A stretch of DNA of 38,188 bases, from the IMG/VR virus record IMGVR_UViG_3300044675_001892, positions 1 to 38,188 of that record. One strand, given 5' to 3'. Every line of letters starts with the position of its first letter. Within the stretch, counting starts at the first letter, position 1. A model generated the notes under the pieces. That model had not been told where the DNA came from. It did not search any database and saw nothing but the letters and a program-made list of their open reading frames with translations. Below, piece by piece: positions 29,095 to 36,811 of this stretch. This DNA comes from a virus. The position numbers and the translations under genes were made by a program.

Positions 29095-29771
29095 TGATGT
29101 ACTCCTATCTTAGGAAATAGGCAGTCCTGTATAAACACACGAACGTCTTCTGGATTTAGTCCTAATGCAGTCATCACCTTAGGAGTGTGGGGATTCTGTC
29201 TTTGATTTTCACAGTAGTAATCTTGCGAAGGTCCGGTGTCTAATGCAGTACCGTTAGTTTCACCTACAGCACTAATATAATGCTTCAAGTTATTAATAGC
29301 AGTAAAATACAGTTGTTGAAGCTCCTCTGGATCATTGACATTTCCTGCACTGATCATACTGGGAGTAAAGATACGTTCTGCCCAGTCTGGTAAACGTCTA
29401 ACTTTGTTCCATTCTAATTTTTGTGCTTCGTCTGCAAAGTAATCTAACATAGGATGCTCAGGATCACCTGCAGGACTAAAGTCGTGAAATGCACCTGTTA
29501 CTTTGTTTCTGCCAGCTACTACATCGAACCCAAAGATAGGTGCAGGATTATGAGTATGCGGAAACACACAACAATGCATCATCCAGAGACCTCGAGTTTC
29601 TCTAGCATCAACAACATCTATATGTGCTCGGCGATATAATTTACTGGTCCAGACTTTGTTGTACCAACTAAATCTTTCTAGGCCTGGCTCTTGTATTTCT
29701 GTTCCACTGAGATTGAATTGTCTTTCAAACTCAGTTTGTATATCAATTAGACTGTTCCAGACCAAGCTCAT
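29091..29771 (-). CDS. ferredoxin-dependent bilin reductase (first copy)
   Basis: 226 residues from MSLVWNS, chosen because GGAG lies ten bases upstream; a longer reading would extend further into the haem oxygenase gene. FDBR motifs: KLYRRAHIDVVDARETRGLWM, CCVFPHTHNPAPIFGFDVVAG with central Asp (residue 83), VTGAFHDFSP, and NQRQNPHTPKVMTALGL. It follows haem oxygenase with a 29-base overlap, the order seen in phage PebS and PcyX loci. Substrate: biliverdin IX-alpha; electron donor: ferredoxin. Cytoplasmic. Confidence 0.88.
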   Translation of the reverse strand: MSLVWNSLIDIQTEFERQFNLSGTEIQEPGLERFSWYNKVWTSKLYRRAHIDVVDARETRGLWMMHCCVFPHTHNPAPIFGFDVVAGRNKVTGAFHDFSPAGDPEHPMLDYFADEAQKLEWNKVRRLPDWAERIFTPSMISAGNVNDPEELQQLYFTAINNLKHYISAVGETNGTALDTGPSQDYYCENQRQNPHTPKVMTALGLNPEDVRVFIQDCLFPKIGVHQ

Positions 29772-30294
29772 TGTTATATGACTCCATAATTTTGATAGCC
29801 CATTCAAAAGCTACATTGGCTTCATCGCCCATGCTGTCATCTAACTTAGCACGAATGTTAGTTTTTAATGTGTTAGCATCTTCAAATTCTAAATTGCGGT
29901 GTGGACCTGGAACAATTTTCTTGATCATTTGTCCACCAAACATATCTCCCATGTGCCACACATATAAATGTGCCATAATTTTATTAGGGTCTTGACTGAT
30001 GCTTAAAATATAATTGTAATAATCAATAACTAATGATCGATATGAATGACGAGGATACCCCTCATTCATATCGTTGTAGTCCATGTTTAGATAAAATGCT
30101 CTACGCAGATCTGGAAGATCTCCTAGCAATCTATTAGCACCTGCTGCTCCTTCAATTGCACCGTAAAATAATGACTTCTGTAAAGTCCAATCTGTCCATA
30201 CTTCTCTTGGTAATGTTTTTGCAAACACTGCCTTCATAAAAGGTGTGTGTTCTGCTCTATCATGATTTTCTGCTGTTAGTTCTTTAAGACTCAT
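29743..30294 (-). CDS. ho1: haem oxygenase (HO-1 family)
   Basis: 183 residues. LKELTAENHDRAEHTPFM carries the proximal haem-ligand His (H11), and GDMFGGQ at 116-122 is the flexible distal helix motif. The length is short compared with cyanobacterial HO1 (about 240), as in phage versions. The reaction opens haem to biliverdin, CO and Fe2+, using ferredoxin. It directly precedes two bilin reductases and directly follows the ketoacyl synthase (stop and ATG adjacent). It makes the substrate for the FDBRs. Confidence 0.92.
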   Translation of the reverse strand: MSLKELTAENHDRAEHTPFMKAVFAKTLPREVWTDWTLQKSLFYGAIEGAAGANRLLGDLPDLRRAFYLNMDYNDMNEGYPRHSYRSLVIDYYNYILSISQDPNKIMAHLYVWHMGDMFGGQMIKKIVPGPHRNLEFEDANTLKTNIRAKLDDSMGDEANVAFEWAIKIMESYNNELGLEQSN

Positions 30295-31521
30295 TTAATC
30301 CTCGTAACGTTCTAATACTGCACAAGCGGCCCTGCCACCAAATGCAAAATTATTCTTTATCGCATACTTAGCCACTATTGCGGTAGCCTTAGTGGGGATA
30401 TTGATTCCTACATCAATTGGGTTAATTAAATTTACAGTAGGAGGTGATATTTGATCTCGTAGTGCTAACACAGTATAGATAGTTTCAACAATCCCACTGG
30501 CTGCTAATGTGTGTCCAATTTGACCTTTATTTGCAGTCATTGTAGTGCCTGGCAATAAGTCACGCATAGCATAGAATTCAATGTCGTCGCCTGCTTTTGT
30601 TCCAGTAGCATGTGCATTAATATAACCGACATCTGCTAACTGTATGCCTGCTTGCTTTATTGCTCTGGTTACTGCTAATTTTGCAGCATCACCATTTTTA
30701 TCCGGTGCAGTATCATTATTGCCACATGTGGCAATTCCTACAGACTTGATTATTCCGTAAATCTTTGCACCTCGTGCCTTAGCTTTATCTAACGGTTCGA
30801 CAATTAGTGTGCCAGCGGCTTCTCCTACTACAAATCCTGATCTATCTTTGTCAAAAGGTCTACTTGCAATTTCTGCTGGTTGTAAACTTAATGCACCGAG
30901 ATTTTGAAAGTAGTATACTTGGAAGCCTTCAATCGGTACATCGGCACCTCCCACAATGACAGCATCGAGATCGTCATTGAATTCTAGTTGCTTAATAGCA
31001 TAATCAAGACCAGTCAGTCCAGTTGAACATGCAGAGTGCATCGAAGTTGACCCACCGTTACATTCGTATATTCTAGCAATCAATCCGCTAATGTAATCCG
31101 CAGTTGCCTGTATTACTTGCCTCGGGGAAACTCTCTCGCGACCATCTTCTAGTTGCCGCATCATGTATGCTCTACTATGTAAACTTCCGCCGGTGGTACT
31201 AAACACTACTGAAACATTTTTGCTAGTAAGACTGCTGTCTCTGATAGCATCTCTAGCAGTGTGCATTGATATTTTAACACACGGATCCCAATACTGGTGA
31301 TGTCCTCCGAATTCTGTTTCTTCAAACGCAGGCAGCGGGCACGGTGCCCCAGAAGAGACAATTAAAGATTTATGTGTTCTTGGAAATTTTGTTGGATCAT
31401 CTTCGGGCCACTTGATTTGTTTAATTGCAGTTTCCCCTGCTAACAAATTCAGCCAATTTTCCTGTACGCTTGCTCCAAGACCGTTGATAATTCCCATTCC
31501 GGTAATGGCGTACTGTTTCAT
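30295..31521 (-). CDS. beta-ketoacyl-ACP synthase (FabF-like)
   Basis: 408 residues, the length of FabF/FabB. The Cys-His-His triad is complete: C165 in SACSTG, H304 in NAHATGTKAGD and H337 in NKGQIGHTLAASG. GVIN-type N-terminal GMGIINGLG and the GG-ending loop (NNFAFGGRAACAVL) are also present. It condenses malonyl-ACP with an acyl chain. Its place between ClpS and haem oxygenase, with a four-base overlap to ClpS, is unexpected. It might acylate a bilin or remodel fatty acids during infection; neither can be shown here. Confidence 0.9.
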   Translation of the reverse strand: MKQYAITGMGIINGLGASVQENWLNLLAGETAIKQIKWPEDDPTKFPRTHKSLIVSSGAPCPLPAFEETEFGGHHQYWDPCVKISMHTARDAIRDSSLTSKNVSVVFSTTGGSLHSRAYMMRQLEDGRERVSPRQVIQATADYISGLIARIYECNGGSTSMHSACSTGLTGLDYAIKQLEFNDDLDAVIVGGADVPIEGFQVYYFQNLGALSLQPAEIASRPFDKDRSGFVVGEAAGTLIVEPLDKAKARGAKIYGIIKSVGIATCGNNDTAPDKNGDAAKLAVTRAIKQAGIQLADVGYINAHATGTKAGDDIEFYAMRDLLPGTTMTANKGQIGHTLAASGIVETIYTVLALRDQISPPTVNLINPIDVGINIPTKATAIVAKYAIKNNFAFGGRAACAVLERYED

Positions 31522-31826
31522 TCTTCTTCGATCCTTACTGCTAGCGGCCAGCCATTTTGTCTAGCAAGCATTGTGCTTTCTACACCTTTTTGCTCTGCGA
31601 CTTCATATGTATAAACACCGGCAATACCTGCACCTTGTTCGTGTACCTGCATTGTTATTTCCCTTGCCTTTGCCTCACTGTGCTTAAACACATGCATCAA
31701 CAATGCAATGACAAAATCCATTGGGGTGTGATCATCATTTAGTACAATCACTTTATACATGCCGGGCGTTATAATGTCGAAATCTTCTTCAATATCAACA
31801 ATATCTTTGGTTTTGGTATTTGCCAT
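31518..31826 (-). CDS. clpS: ClpS-like N-end-rule adaptor
   Basis: 102 residues, the normal length. The N-degron pocket residues are seen in VIVLNDDHTPMDFVIALL (Asn-Asp-Asp), and the conserved MQVHEQGAGIAGVYTYEVAEQK follows, with His of VH. ClpS hands proteins with Leu, Phe, Tyr or Trp N-termini to ClpAP. A phage copy could redirect host proteolysis. AGAAAG precedes the start. It follows the hsp20 terminator and heads the ClpS-KAS-HO-FDBR operon. Confidence 0.92.
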   Translation of the reverse strand: MANTKTKDIVDIEEDFDIITPGMYKVIVLNDDHTPMDFVIALLMHVFKHSEAKAREITMQVHEQGAGIAGVYTYEVAEQKGVESTMLARQNGWPLAVRIEEE

Positions 31827-31837
31827 ATAGACTTTCT

Positions 31838-31858
31838 AAAAAGGGGGCCGGAGCCCCC
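31838..31858 (-). terminator. intrinsic terminator after hsp20
   Basis: Minus-strand GGGGGC-TCCG-GCCCCC followed by TTTTT. It separates the small heat-shock gene from the clpS operon. Confidence 0.9.
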
Positions 31859-31862
31859 GGGC

Positions 31863-32288
31863 TTACTTGATGGCGATCAAGCGAGGCTTGAGTGCTTCAG
31901 GTACTACTCGTGTAAGTTTAACACGAAGAATACCGTTTGTCAACTCTGCATCGCCCACAATCATGTAGTCTGCCAGTGTAAAGCTTCGCTCAAAATCACG
32001 AGCAGCTAGCCCACGATGTAGGTATTTGCTAGCATCGTCTTCTTTTAACCGATTGCCTTTAATGGTCAGTAGATTTTGATCCACTTCCACAGTAACGTCC
32101 TCTCGATCAAAGCCTGCCACAGCGATTTCGATCTCAAAGTGATCGTCATCGTGTTTCAGAACATTGTACGGAGGGTAGTTGGTTTGTACGGAGTTTGCAA
32201 ATCGCTTTTCAACATCGTTAAAAAGGCTGTCAAATCCAATAAGTGCTCTGTTTAGAGCCTGAGTGTCAAATCGTGTTAATGCGTTCAT
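31863..32288 (-). CDS. Hsp20-family small heat-shock protein
   Basis: 141 residues from MNALTRFD, with AAGGAG seven bases upstream; the longer in-frame reading runs back through a leader hairpin. The alpha-crystallin domain spans about residues 36-130: YNVLKHDDDHFEIEIAVAGF, REDVTVEVDQNLLTIKG, ERSFTLADYM and LTNGILRVKLTRVVPE. The IxI tail is RLIAIK. T4-like marine phages commonly carry this gene. It is a holdase chaperone, perhaps protecting virion proteins during assembly. Confidence 0.93.
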   Translation of the reverse strand: MNALTRFDTQALNRALIGFDSLFNDVEKRFANSVQTNYPPYNVLKHDDDHFEIEIAVAGFDREDVTVEVDQNLLTIKGNRLKEDDASKYLHRGLAARDFERSFTLADYMIVGDAELTNGILRVKLTRVVPEALKPRLIAIK

Positions 32289-32309
32289 AGTTTTCTCCTT
32301 AATAAGCAA

Positions 32310-32356
32310 GAACGTTTTGGGCACCATGCCCATTTTGTAGAACCCTAACGGCGTCC
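32310..32356 (-). promoter_or_regulatory. leader hairpins before hsp20
   Basis: ATTTTGTAG pairs perfectly with CTACAAAAT around a 15-base loop, followed by GGGCA-TGG-TGCCC. The ribosome site itself seems free, so a thermometer role is only a possibility; it might also be the 3' end of the upstream transcript. Confidence 0.35.
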
Positions 32357-32364
32357 TACAAAAT

Positions 32365-32372
32365 TATTTATC
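32365..32372 (-). promoter_or_regulatory. late-promoter-like GATAAATA
   Basis: GATAAATA overlaps the stop of the kinase gene and would start an hsp20 transcript with a leader of about 70 bases. It fits the NATAAATA late consensus of T4-like marine phages. Confidence 0.5.
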
Positions 32373-33153
32373 CCGAGATTTTCGAGATTTCTTCACAAGT
32401 GGGCGAATAATTTCCGCGATGTTGCACAGTAATACTGGCCGCCTTGTTTGCATATATTATAGCTTTTTCTATATCTTTTGTATATAGATATTCAGTAGTT
32501 AGGGCGGCTAAAAATGTATCTCCGCAGCCACATACATCCATAACTTCTACTCGATTAGTTGGGTACCTGACCCCGTTATACTCTGCACCCTCGTCGCCTT
32601 TAGTCACGATCAAATTAGTGGGTTTACTCGTTGCAAGTTTGGATTCTGCATCATTAATCTTAACATAAACTCTAGGGTCTTGTCCAAAGAATGCTAGATC
32701 TTTTTTCTTAGTATCAATGAATACCGGGCACTTTGACATTTCGACTAGATACCTAATAGATTCGTATGTTAGAAAACCCTTGTCATAATCCGATATGATA
32801 ATTGCATCATATTCATGCGGCGGGGAGAGAAGACGTTTGCTCCATGGAGTTAACGAATGCTCCTGATCCATTCTTAATAAATGCTGCCCAGATTTTTTGT
32901 CAATAAACCTAGTTTTAGTAATAGTTTCATCGTTGCTAACAAAGTCTGGGTTAACGCCTAGTGCTACAAAGTTGTTGAGTACGTTAGCACTCATACCGGC
33001 TAATGAGTATGTTTCTACTAATTTGAAAACTGGCACAGGTGCTTCGGGACTCAGTCTATCAACCGTGCCTATTTTATATTCATCTATACACCTATCACCG
33101 ATCAGCAATACGTTGAATAATGTTGGTAGTTGAGTAGTCTCCGACTCTGTCAT
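32368..33153 (-). CDS. PfkB-type kinase, HldE domain I-like
   Basis: 261 residues. DRLSPEAPVPVFK is the signature of the heptose-7-phosphate kinase domain of HldE/RfaE. VLLIGDRCIDEY begins the fold, and CGCGDTFLAALT is the anion-hole motif, with Cys in place of the usual Ala of GAGDTF. It is shorter than HldE domain I (about 315). The ATG lies 59 bases inside the preceding gene, an unusually long overlap here. Together with the upstream nucleotidyltransferase it equals a split HldE, which would make ADP- or another NDP-heptose. Confidence 0.8.
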   Translation of the reverse strand: MTESETTQLPTLFNVLLIGDRCIDEYKIGTVDRLSPEAPVPVFKLVETYSLAGMSANVLNNFVALGVNPDFVSNDETITKTRFIDKKSGQHLLRMDQEHSLTPWSKRLLSPPHEYDAIIISDYDKGFLTYESIRYLVEMSKCPVFIDTKKKDLAFFGQDPRVYVKINDAESKLATSKPTNLIVTKGDEGAEYNGVRYPTNRVEVMDVCGCGDTFLAALTTEYLYTKDIEKAIIYANKAASITVQHRGNYSPTCEEISKISG

Positions 33154-33493
33154 AATAAATTACTTCTTTTGAATATTGGTGGGCAGTTCCAGTGCTAGAT
33201 TTCCAGTCACTGCCCTTTACATAAATGTCAGGTTGCCAGCCTTGCATGATTTCTATCAACTCTTCTTTAGAGTCAAAAAATAATACATAATCAACAGCTT
33301 TGAGATTTTCTAAATGAAATTTACGATCCTCTTGATTATTAATAGGACGATCTGGGCCCTTTAGTTCTTTGACACGGCGGTCAGTGTCAATGGCAACTAA
33401 CAATACATAACCTTGACTCTTAGCAAAGTTTAACAGTTCAATGTGCCCACGATGTAAGATATCAAACGTGCCATTAACCATTACCCGTTTCAT
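33095..33493 (-). CDS. cytidylyltransferase-like protein, HldE domain II-like
   Basis: 132 residues, the length of the HldE C-terminal domain. MVNGTFDILHRGHIELL holds the HxGH nucleotide-binding motif, DTDRRVKELKGPDRPINNQEDR is typical of RfaE domain II, and YVKGSDW follows. It adenylylates (or cytidylylates) a sugar-1-phosphate. Paired with the kinase at 32368-33153. It starts within the end of the cupin gene (ATGA overlap). Confidence 0.87.
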   Translation of the reverse strand: MKRVMVNGTFDILHRGHIELLNFAKSQGYVLLVAIDTDRRVKELKGPDRPINNQEDRKFHLENLKAVDYVLFFDSKEELIEIMQGWQPDIYVKGSDWKSSTGTAHQYSKEVIYYDRVGDYSTTNIIQRIADR

Positions 33494-33849
33494 TTTTGAC
33501 TATCACCTTTGCCTACACGGTAGTTGTCTTCTACGCTGTCAGGAGTAGAAACTTCAATAACTGTACCAGCTTCGATACATTCTAATTGATGCGGCATGCA
33601 CGGTGTATTATGCCATACTGCACCTTCACGAATTTCTTTTTCGTGCAGCTCGGCAGTGTTAGTGTCAATCCATCGAACAATAAACTTACCTGATTGTATG
33701 TACCAAGTTTCCTCTTTGTCTTTATGGAAGTGCATACTGAACTTAGCACCTGCGTTAAAGTTCATAAACTTACCGCAGTACTTGTCGTTAGTGGCCCAGA
33801 TAAATTCTGAGCCCCAACCTTTTGGAACTAGACCTTTTAATTGTGTCAT
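33490..33849 (-). CDS. cupin sugar-phosphate isomerase-like protein
   Basis: 119 residues with a single cupin barrel. Metal ligands are seen in FSMHFHKDKEETWYIQSGKF (two His, Glu) and a later His in PCMPHQLECIEAG. GWGSEFIWATND at the start resembles mannose-6-phosphate isomerase/guanylyltransferase cupin domains. It is grouped with HldE-like genes, so a role in preparing the sugar phosphate is likely. Exact substrate unknown. Confidence 0.75.
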   Translation of the reverse strand: MTQLKGLVPKGWGSEFIWATNDKYCGKFMNFNAGAKFSMHFHKDKEETWYIQSGKFIVRWIDTNTAELHEKEIREGAVWHNTPCMPHQLECIEAGTVIEVSTPDSVEDNYRVGKGDSQK

Positions 33850-33850
33850 G

Positions 33851-34543
33851 TTATTTTCCTATTAACTTGATATTTAATCTTACACCGTCACCTGGATAGT
33901 TTTTTACAACAGTTGCCAGCTTCACTCCAAACTCTAAATTTTGAGCGGGCAGAAAATGGTTTCGTGTTTCATTTTTTTTCCATACGGCTGATTGTTGAAG
34001 ATCAATCAAAGGTATTGACATAGTAATACCTCTTGAAAATATATGGTTATTATAGTCTCCTCGAAAACAAAAAAAATGTACAACTTTTTCTATGTTATTG
34101 TCGACGGCAATTTTATCTATTTCATTAAACCATTGCTGGTAAGCCCAAAGATGAAAATTCTCGCAAATAATATATTCATAATATCCCCTTGCTGCCTTAA
34201 TAAAATTTTCTGATGGACTCTTTACCCCTAATGGATTCCAAATATCTCCAAGCTCAACACTTTTTGTATTGAGGGACAATGCATCGTCATTAGGTATCCT
34301 AAATGGTTCTGTGTGACATACTACTAATACCTTAACAGGATTAATAAGTAATTCGTCTAATAATTTTTTTCGGGCTGACCACCAACTTGCCCCGCCATAC
34401 CCTTGCCCTCTAGGAAGTTGATCTTTTTCAAATTTATTTCCTGTTAGATGTAAAGTAAATATCTGTGGCCAATCGACGGGCATAGTACGTTCTGCACAGA
34501 AACTATCCCCTACGATTAATATATCGTTCCATTCATATGTCAT
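33851..34543 (-). CDS. SGNH-hydrolase-like protein, 230 residues
   Basis: The N-terminal ILIVGDSFCAERT looks like SGNH block I with the catalytic Ser. GQGYGGASWW provides the Gly/Asn-type middle block, VVCHTEPFRIPND follows a beta strand, and NHFLPAQN near the C-terminus carries a candidate catalytic His. Proteins of this kind occur repeatedly in marine T4-like phages near sugar genes. No signal peptide. It starts four bases within the preceding gene and ends one base before the cupin gene. Confidence 0.65.
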   Translation of the reverse strand: MTYEWNDILIVGDSFCAERTMPVDWPQIFTLHLTGNKFEKDQLPRGQGYGGASWWSARKKLLDELLINPVKVLVVCHTEPFRIPNDDALSLNTKSVELGDIWNPLGVKSPSENFIKAARGYYEYIICENFHLWAYQQWFNEIDKIAVDNNIEKVVHFFCFRGDYNNHIFSRGITMSIPLIDLQQSAVWKKNETRNHFLPAQNLEFGVKLATVVKNYPGDGVRLNIKLIGK

Positions 34544-34785
34544 AACTCTTTGAACCGTCTAATATCTTTATGTTTTACAATTATAAAATTATAAATTTTG
34601 TCTTGATATTTAAGGGGCAAGTCTAAGTGGATGGTTACTTCCGGACCAGTGATATGATTAATTAGTCGGTCGTTTCCTACAGTACCCACGAAAGGAATCT
34701 TATGCCATTTACCTATGACACGATCTCCTATGTCATATGTATGTTTGTATCCAATTTTATTAAAGTAATCAGTTTGATTGCCCAT
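34540..34785 (-). CDS. small beta-barrel-like protein (paralogue of 34957-35229)
   Basis: 81 residues from MGNQTDYFNKIGYKH, with GGAG six bases upstream; a longer reading has no ribosome site. IGDRVIGKWHKIPFVGTVGND and HITGPEVTIHLDLPLKYQ suggest an SH3/KOW-like barrel. The same pattern (GDAV...LGTV...DGPEVTMYL) occurs in the gene at 34957-35229. Function unknown. Confidence 0.7.
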   Translation of the reverse strand: MGNQTDYFNKIGYKHTYDIGDRVIGKWHKIPFVGTVGNDRLINHITGPEVTIHLDLPLKYQDKIYNFIIVKHKDIRRFKEL

Positions 34786-34960
34786 CTGATTCTCCAAAAA
34801 TATACTCTGCCATTTTACGCTCGGCAGTCTTTTCATCCTTCATAGCACAGTCAAAACAAATCTGTTCATCATTTGGACCATAAGGGCGGCACTCTGCAAT
34901 TATGCCGCACAGTTCACAAGCCTGGTCTGGCTCGGGTGCAATAAATCCACGTCCGCTCAT
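34769..34960 (-). CDS. 63-residue zinc-ribbon-like protein
   Basis: Two Cys pairs, CELCG and CFDCA, about 20 residues apart, form a probable zinc ribbon. The protein is otherwise charged. It overlaps both neighbours (four and 17 bases). Small zinc-ribbon proteins are frequent in T4-like phages. Function not known. Confidence 0.75.
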   Translation of the reverse strand: MSGRGFIAPEPDQACELCGIIAECRPYGPNDEQICFDCAMKDEKTAERKMAEYIFGESDGQSN

Positions 34961-35229
34961 TTACCACCTGCCTTCTTTAACAAATACATAGTAACCTCCG
35001 GACCGTCAACTTTGACTAAGTCGCTGGGATATTTGTTACTACCAGTATACCACTTACTTGGGCCATGCCCAGCTTCCCAAACTTTAACCATCTTTGGATT
35101 AAGTTTCTTTACCGTACCCAATTCTAAACTATTATGACTAGGATAGCACACAGCATCTCCTACCGCTAACAATTTACCTAATTTATCTCTATGCTCGAGC
35201 GGTACTTTTGTTGTTTTCTCTGCTGCCAT
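34957..35229 (-). CDS. 90-residue beta-barrel-like phage protein
   Basis: Begins MAAEKTTKVPLEHRDKLG. LLAVGDAVCYPSHNSLELGTVKKLN resembles a KOW/SH3 strand set, and VDGPEVTMYLLKKAG matches the end of the paralogue at 34540-34785. One-base overlap with the preceding gene (TGATG). Function unknown. Confidence 0.72.
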   Translation of the reverse strand: MAAEKTTKVPLEHRDKLGKLLAVGDAVCYPSHNSLELGTVKKLNPKMVKVWEAGHGPSKWYTGSNKYPSDLVKVDGPEVTMYLLKKAGGK

Positions 35230-35522
35230 CAGTGTGTTCCATTTTCTTCATCATAAATGTAGTAACGACCTGCTTCATTATTCCAATGACGATTGTCATA
35301 TAAGTTAAAGTTGAACGTATATCCTAGCAAGCCTACGTCAATGTTTACACCGGCGTGATCTGTACGTGTAGCAAGTTTAAAACTAAAGGATAAAATGGTA
35401 CTATCCTTAAACACTTCAAGTTCAATGTACTTGTTAGGGTGCGGTGTATCGTAAACACGATTCCAAATGTTCGTCCAACGCTTGCTCCAAGGGTTGGTAA
35501 TATTAAAGCCGAAGTAAATCAT
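35229..35522 (-). CDS. 97-residue phage protein, unknown function
   Basis: Starts MIYFGFNITNPWSKRWTNIWN and contains alternating beta-strand-like sequence with many aromatic residues (GYTFNFNLYDNRHWNNEAGRYY). No membrane segment. It overlaps its neighbours by four and one bases. Such a small aromatic-rich protein is common in T4-like marine phages, but I cannot name it. Confidence 0.72.
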   Translation of the reverse strand: MIYFGFNITNPWSKRWTNIWNRVYDTPHPNKYIELEVFKDSTILSFSFKLATRTDHAGVNIDVGLLGYTFNFNLYDNRHWNNEAGRYYIYDEENGTH

Positions 35523-35827
35523 TCGTCGTTTTCCTCTTGCAGTTGGTCTCGGAATAACTCTAATTGTTTGATTAGATTGTCAATGCCGCCTGCATTTAAA
35601 GTAATTTCGCTGTAGCCCATAGCAAAACTAACTCTGTTGTTATTAGTCATTCCCAGCCGGTAATAGGTCATAGCAGGCTTTTCTTCTTTAGGCGGCACTA
35701 CTTCGGGTACTGGAAAAGGAATCACTTTTTTCATATCATTGCCAATCTTTTCCATATCAGTAGGAGGCGGAACATCTGCCCAAGTAGGGTATTCACGACG
35801 ACCAATATTTTTAAACCAATCAAACAT
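35519..35827 (-). CDS. 102-residue phage protein, unknown function
   Basis: Start chosen at MFDWFKNIGRREYPTWAD, with GAAAG nine bases upstream; the longer reading runs into the promoter at 35858. The centre is Pro/Glu-rich (PFPVPEVVPPKEEKP), and the C-terminal half looks like a small alpha/beta domain ending in a helix (NLIKQLELFRDQLQEEN). First gene of the transcript from the promoter at 35858-35886. Confidence 0.72.
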   Translation of the reverse strand: MFDWFKNIGRREYPTWADVPPPTDMEKIGNDMKKVIPFPVPEVVPPKEEKPAMTYYRLGMTNNNRVSFAMGYSEITLNAGGIDNLIKQLELFRDQLQEENDE

Positions 35828-35857
35828 TTTAAATCTTTCAAATAGAGTACATGATAT

Positions 35858-35886
35858 AGTATAGCACAAAAGAAAAGGGCCGTCAA
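35858..35886 (-). promoter_or_regulatory. promoter overlapping a terminator hairpin
   Basis: TTGACG, 17-base spacer, TATACT on the minus strand. The -35 box forms the loop and part of the stem of the terminator at 35867-35896. It drives the operon of small proteins below it. Confidence 0.7.
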
Positions 35887-35896
35887 GGCCCTTGTT
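35867..35896 (-). terminator. intrinsic terminator after the SPFH gene
   Basis: AAGGGCC-TTGAC-GGCCCTT followed by TTCTTTTG on the minus strand. It closes the rII-SPFH transcript. Confidence 0.83.
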
Positions 35897-35911
35897 CTTC
35901 TTATTGCTTAA

Positions 35912-36715
35912 TCAGCGACCGCTAATGTTACCCAGAGCAGTCATGTTGCTTGGAACAACAATGGTCTGTACCTTACCGTTCTTAATACCTTCGGAGATGT
36001 TAAGTTCAGCCTGTGCTCGCATAAACGCAATGCTACTGGTTGAGTTGTTAGCCAATGCTGCCATACGACGCGATTCGGCTTCAGCAGTCTTAACTTCAAT
36101 TTCCTTCTGTTTCAACTCATTCTTGGACTTAACCAATTCGTTAGCACTGGCCACAACTGAGTCTGCCGGAACTACGTTACGAATCAATACCTGACTGATA
36201 GTAATCGAACCGTCCAACTTTTCTTCAGTAAGGTTGCGAATAACTTCTTCTTTAATGAAGTTTTCCATTTCGCCTCGATTATCAGCCATGTCCAGAGCTT
36301 CGTACTTACGTGCGGCCTTGTAGATAGCATTACGAGCGTTCTGAACAATGTAATTATACATCACGTAGGTATCGCCCTTGAACTCTGCGTGGAAGCTCTT
36401 GTTCTTAGTCGAATACAGTTCTGCTACTTGTGCAGGGTTGATGTTGTAAACAACCACAGCATCAAAGTCCTTCATTGTGCTGTTATCTTTGGCAACGGGT
36501 GTCATGTCGTTGAGCGACACGTTAACGTCCTTGATTGGAAACGTAAGGATAGTACCAATCAAACTTTGGTTGAACGAACCTGGCAACAGCTCACCCGGCT
36601 GTACCTGCTTGTCAAAACCAACTCGAACACCAACTTCGCCAGTCTCAATTCGAGTACATGCACTAGTCAATGCAACTGCGGCGATAACAAAACCCAATTT
36701 AATCAAACGATTCAT
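35912..36715 (-). CDS. SPFH/Band 7 lipoprotein (prohibitin-like)
   Basis: 267 residues from MNRLIKLGFV, with GGAG eleven bases upstream; a longer reading has no ribosome site. A lipoprotein signal ends at LTSAC. The SPFH domain follows (TGEVGVRVGF...LPGSFNQSLIGTILTFPIKDVNV, TMKDFDAVVVYNI), then a long charged helix (ELVKSKNELKQKEIEVKTAEAES) for oligomerisation. +2 residue Thr suggests the outer-membrane route. SPFH proteins form membrane rings with proteases. Its place next to rIIB suggests a role in membrane control of lysis or exclusion. Confidence 0.87.
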   Translation of the reverse strand: MNRLIKLGFVIAAVALTSACTRIETGEVGVRVGFDKQVQPGELLPGSFNQSLIGTILTFPIKDVNVSLNDMTPVAKDNSTMKDFDAVVVYNINPAQVAELYSTKNKSFHAEFKGDTYVMYNYIVQNARNAIYKAARKYEALDMADNRGEMENFIKEEVIRNLTEEKLDGSITISQVLIRNVVPADSVVASANELVKSKNELKQKEIEVKTAEAESRRMAALANNSTSSIAFMRAQAELNISEGIKNGKVQTIVVPSNMTALGNISGR

Positions 36716-36811
36716 TTTAAATAACTCCAGTAGAAAAAAGAAAGAAACAAACACTAAACCCAAGAACAAAATACAGTGGCCGAAGCAACACATCATTGAT
36801 CATATAAGTCC
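36716..36811. other. short gap with leader of the SPFH gene
   Basis: Holds the ribosome site of the SPFH gene and otherwise an AT-rich leader; nothing else is seen. Confidence 0.4.
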
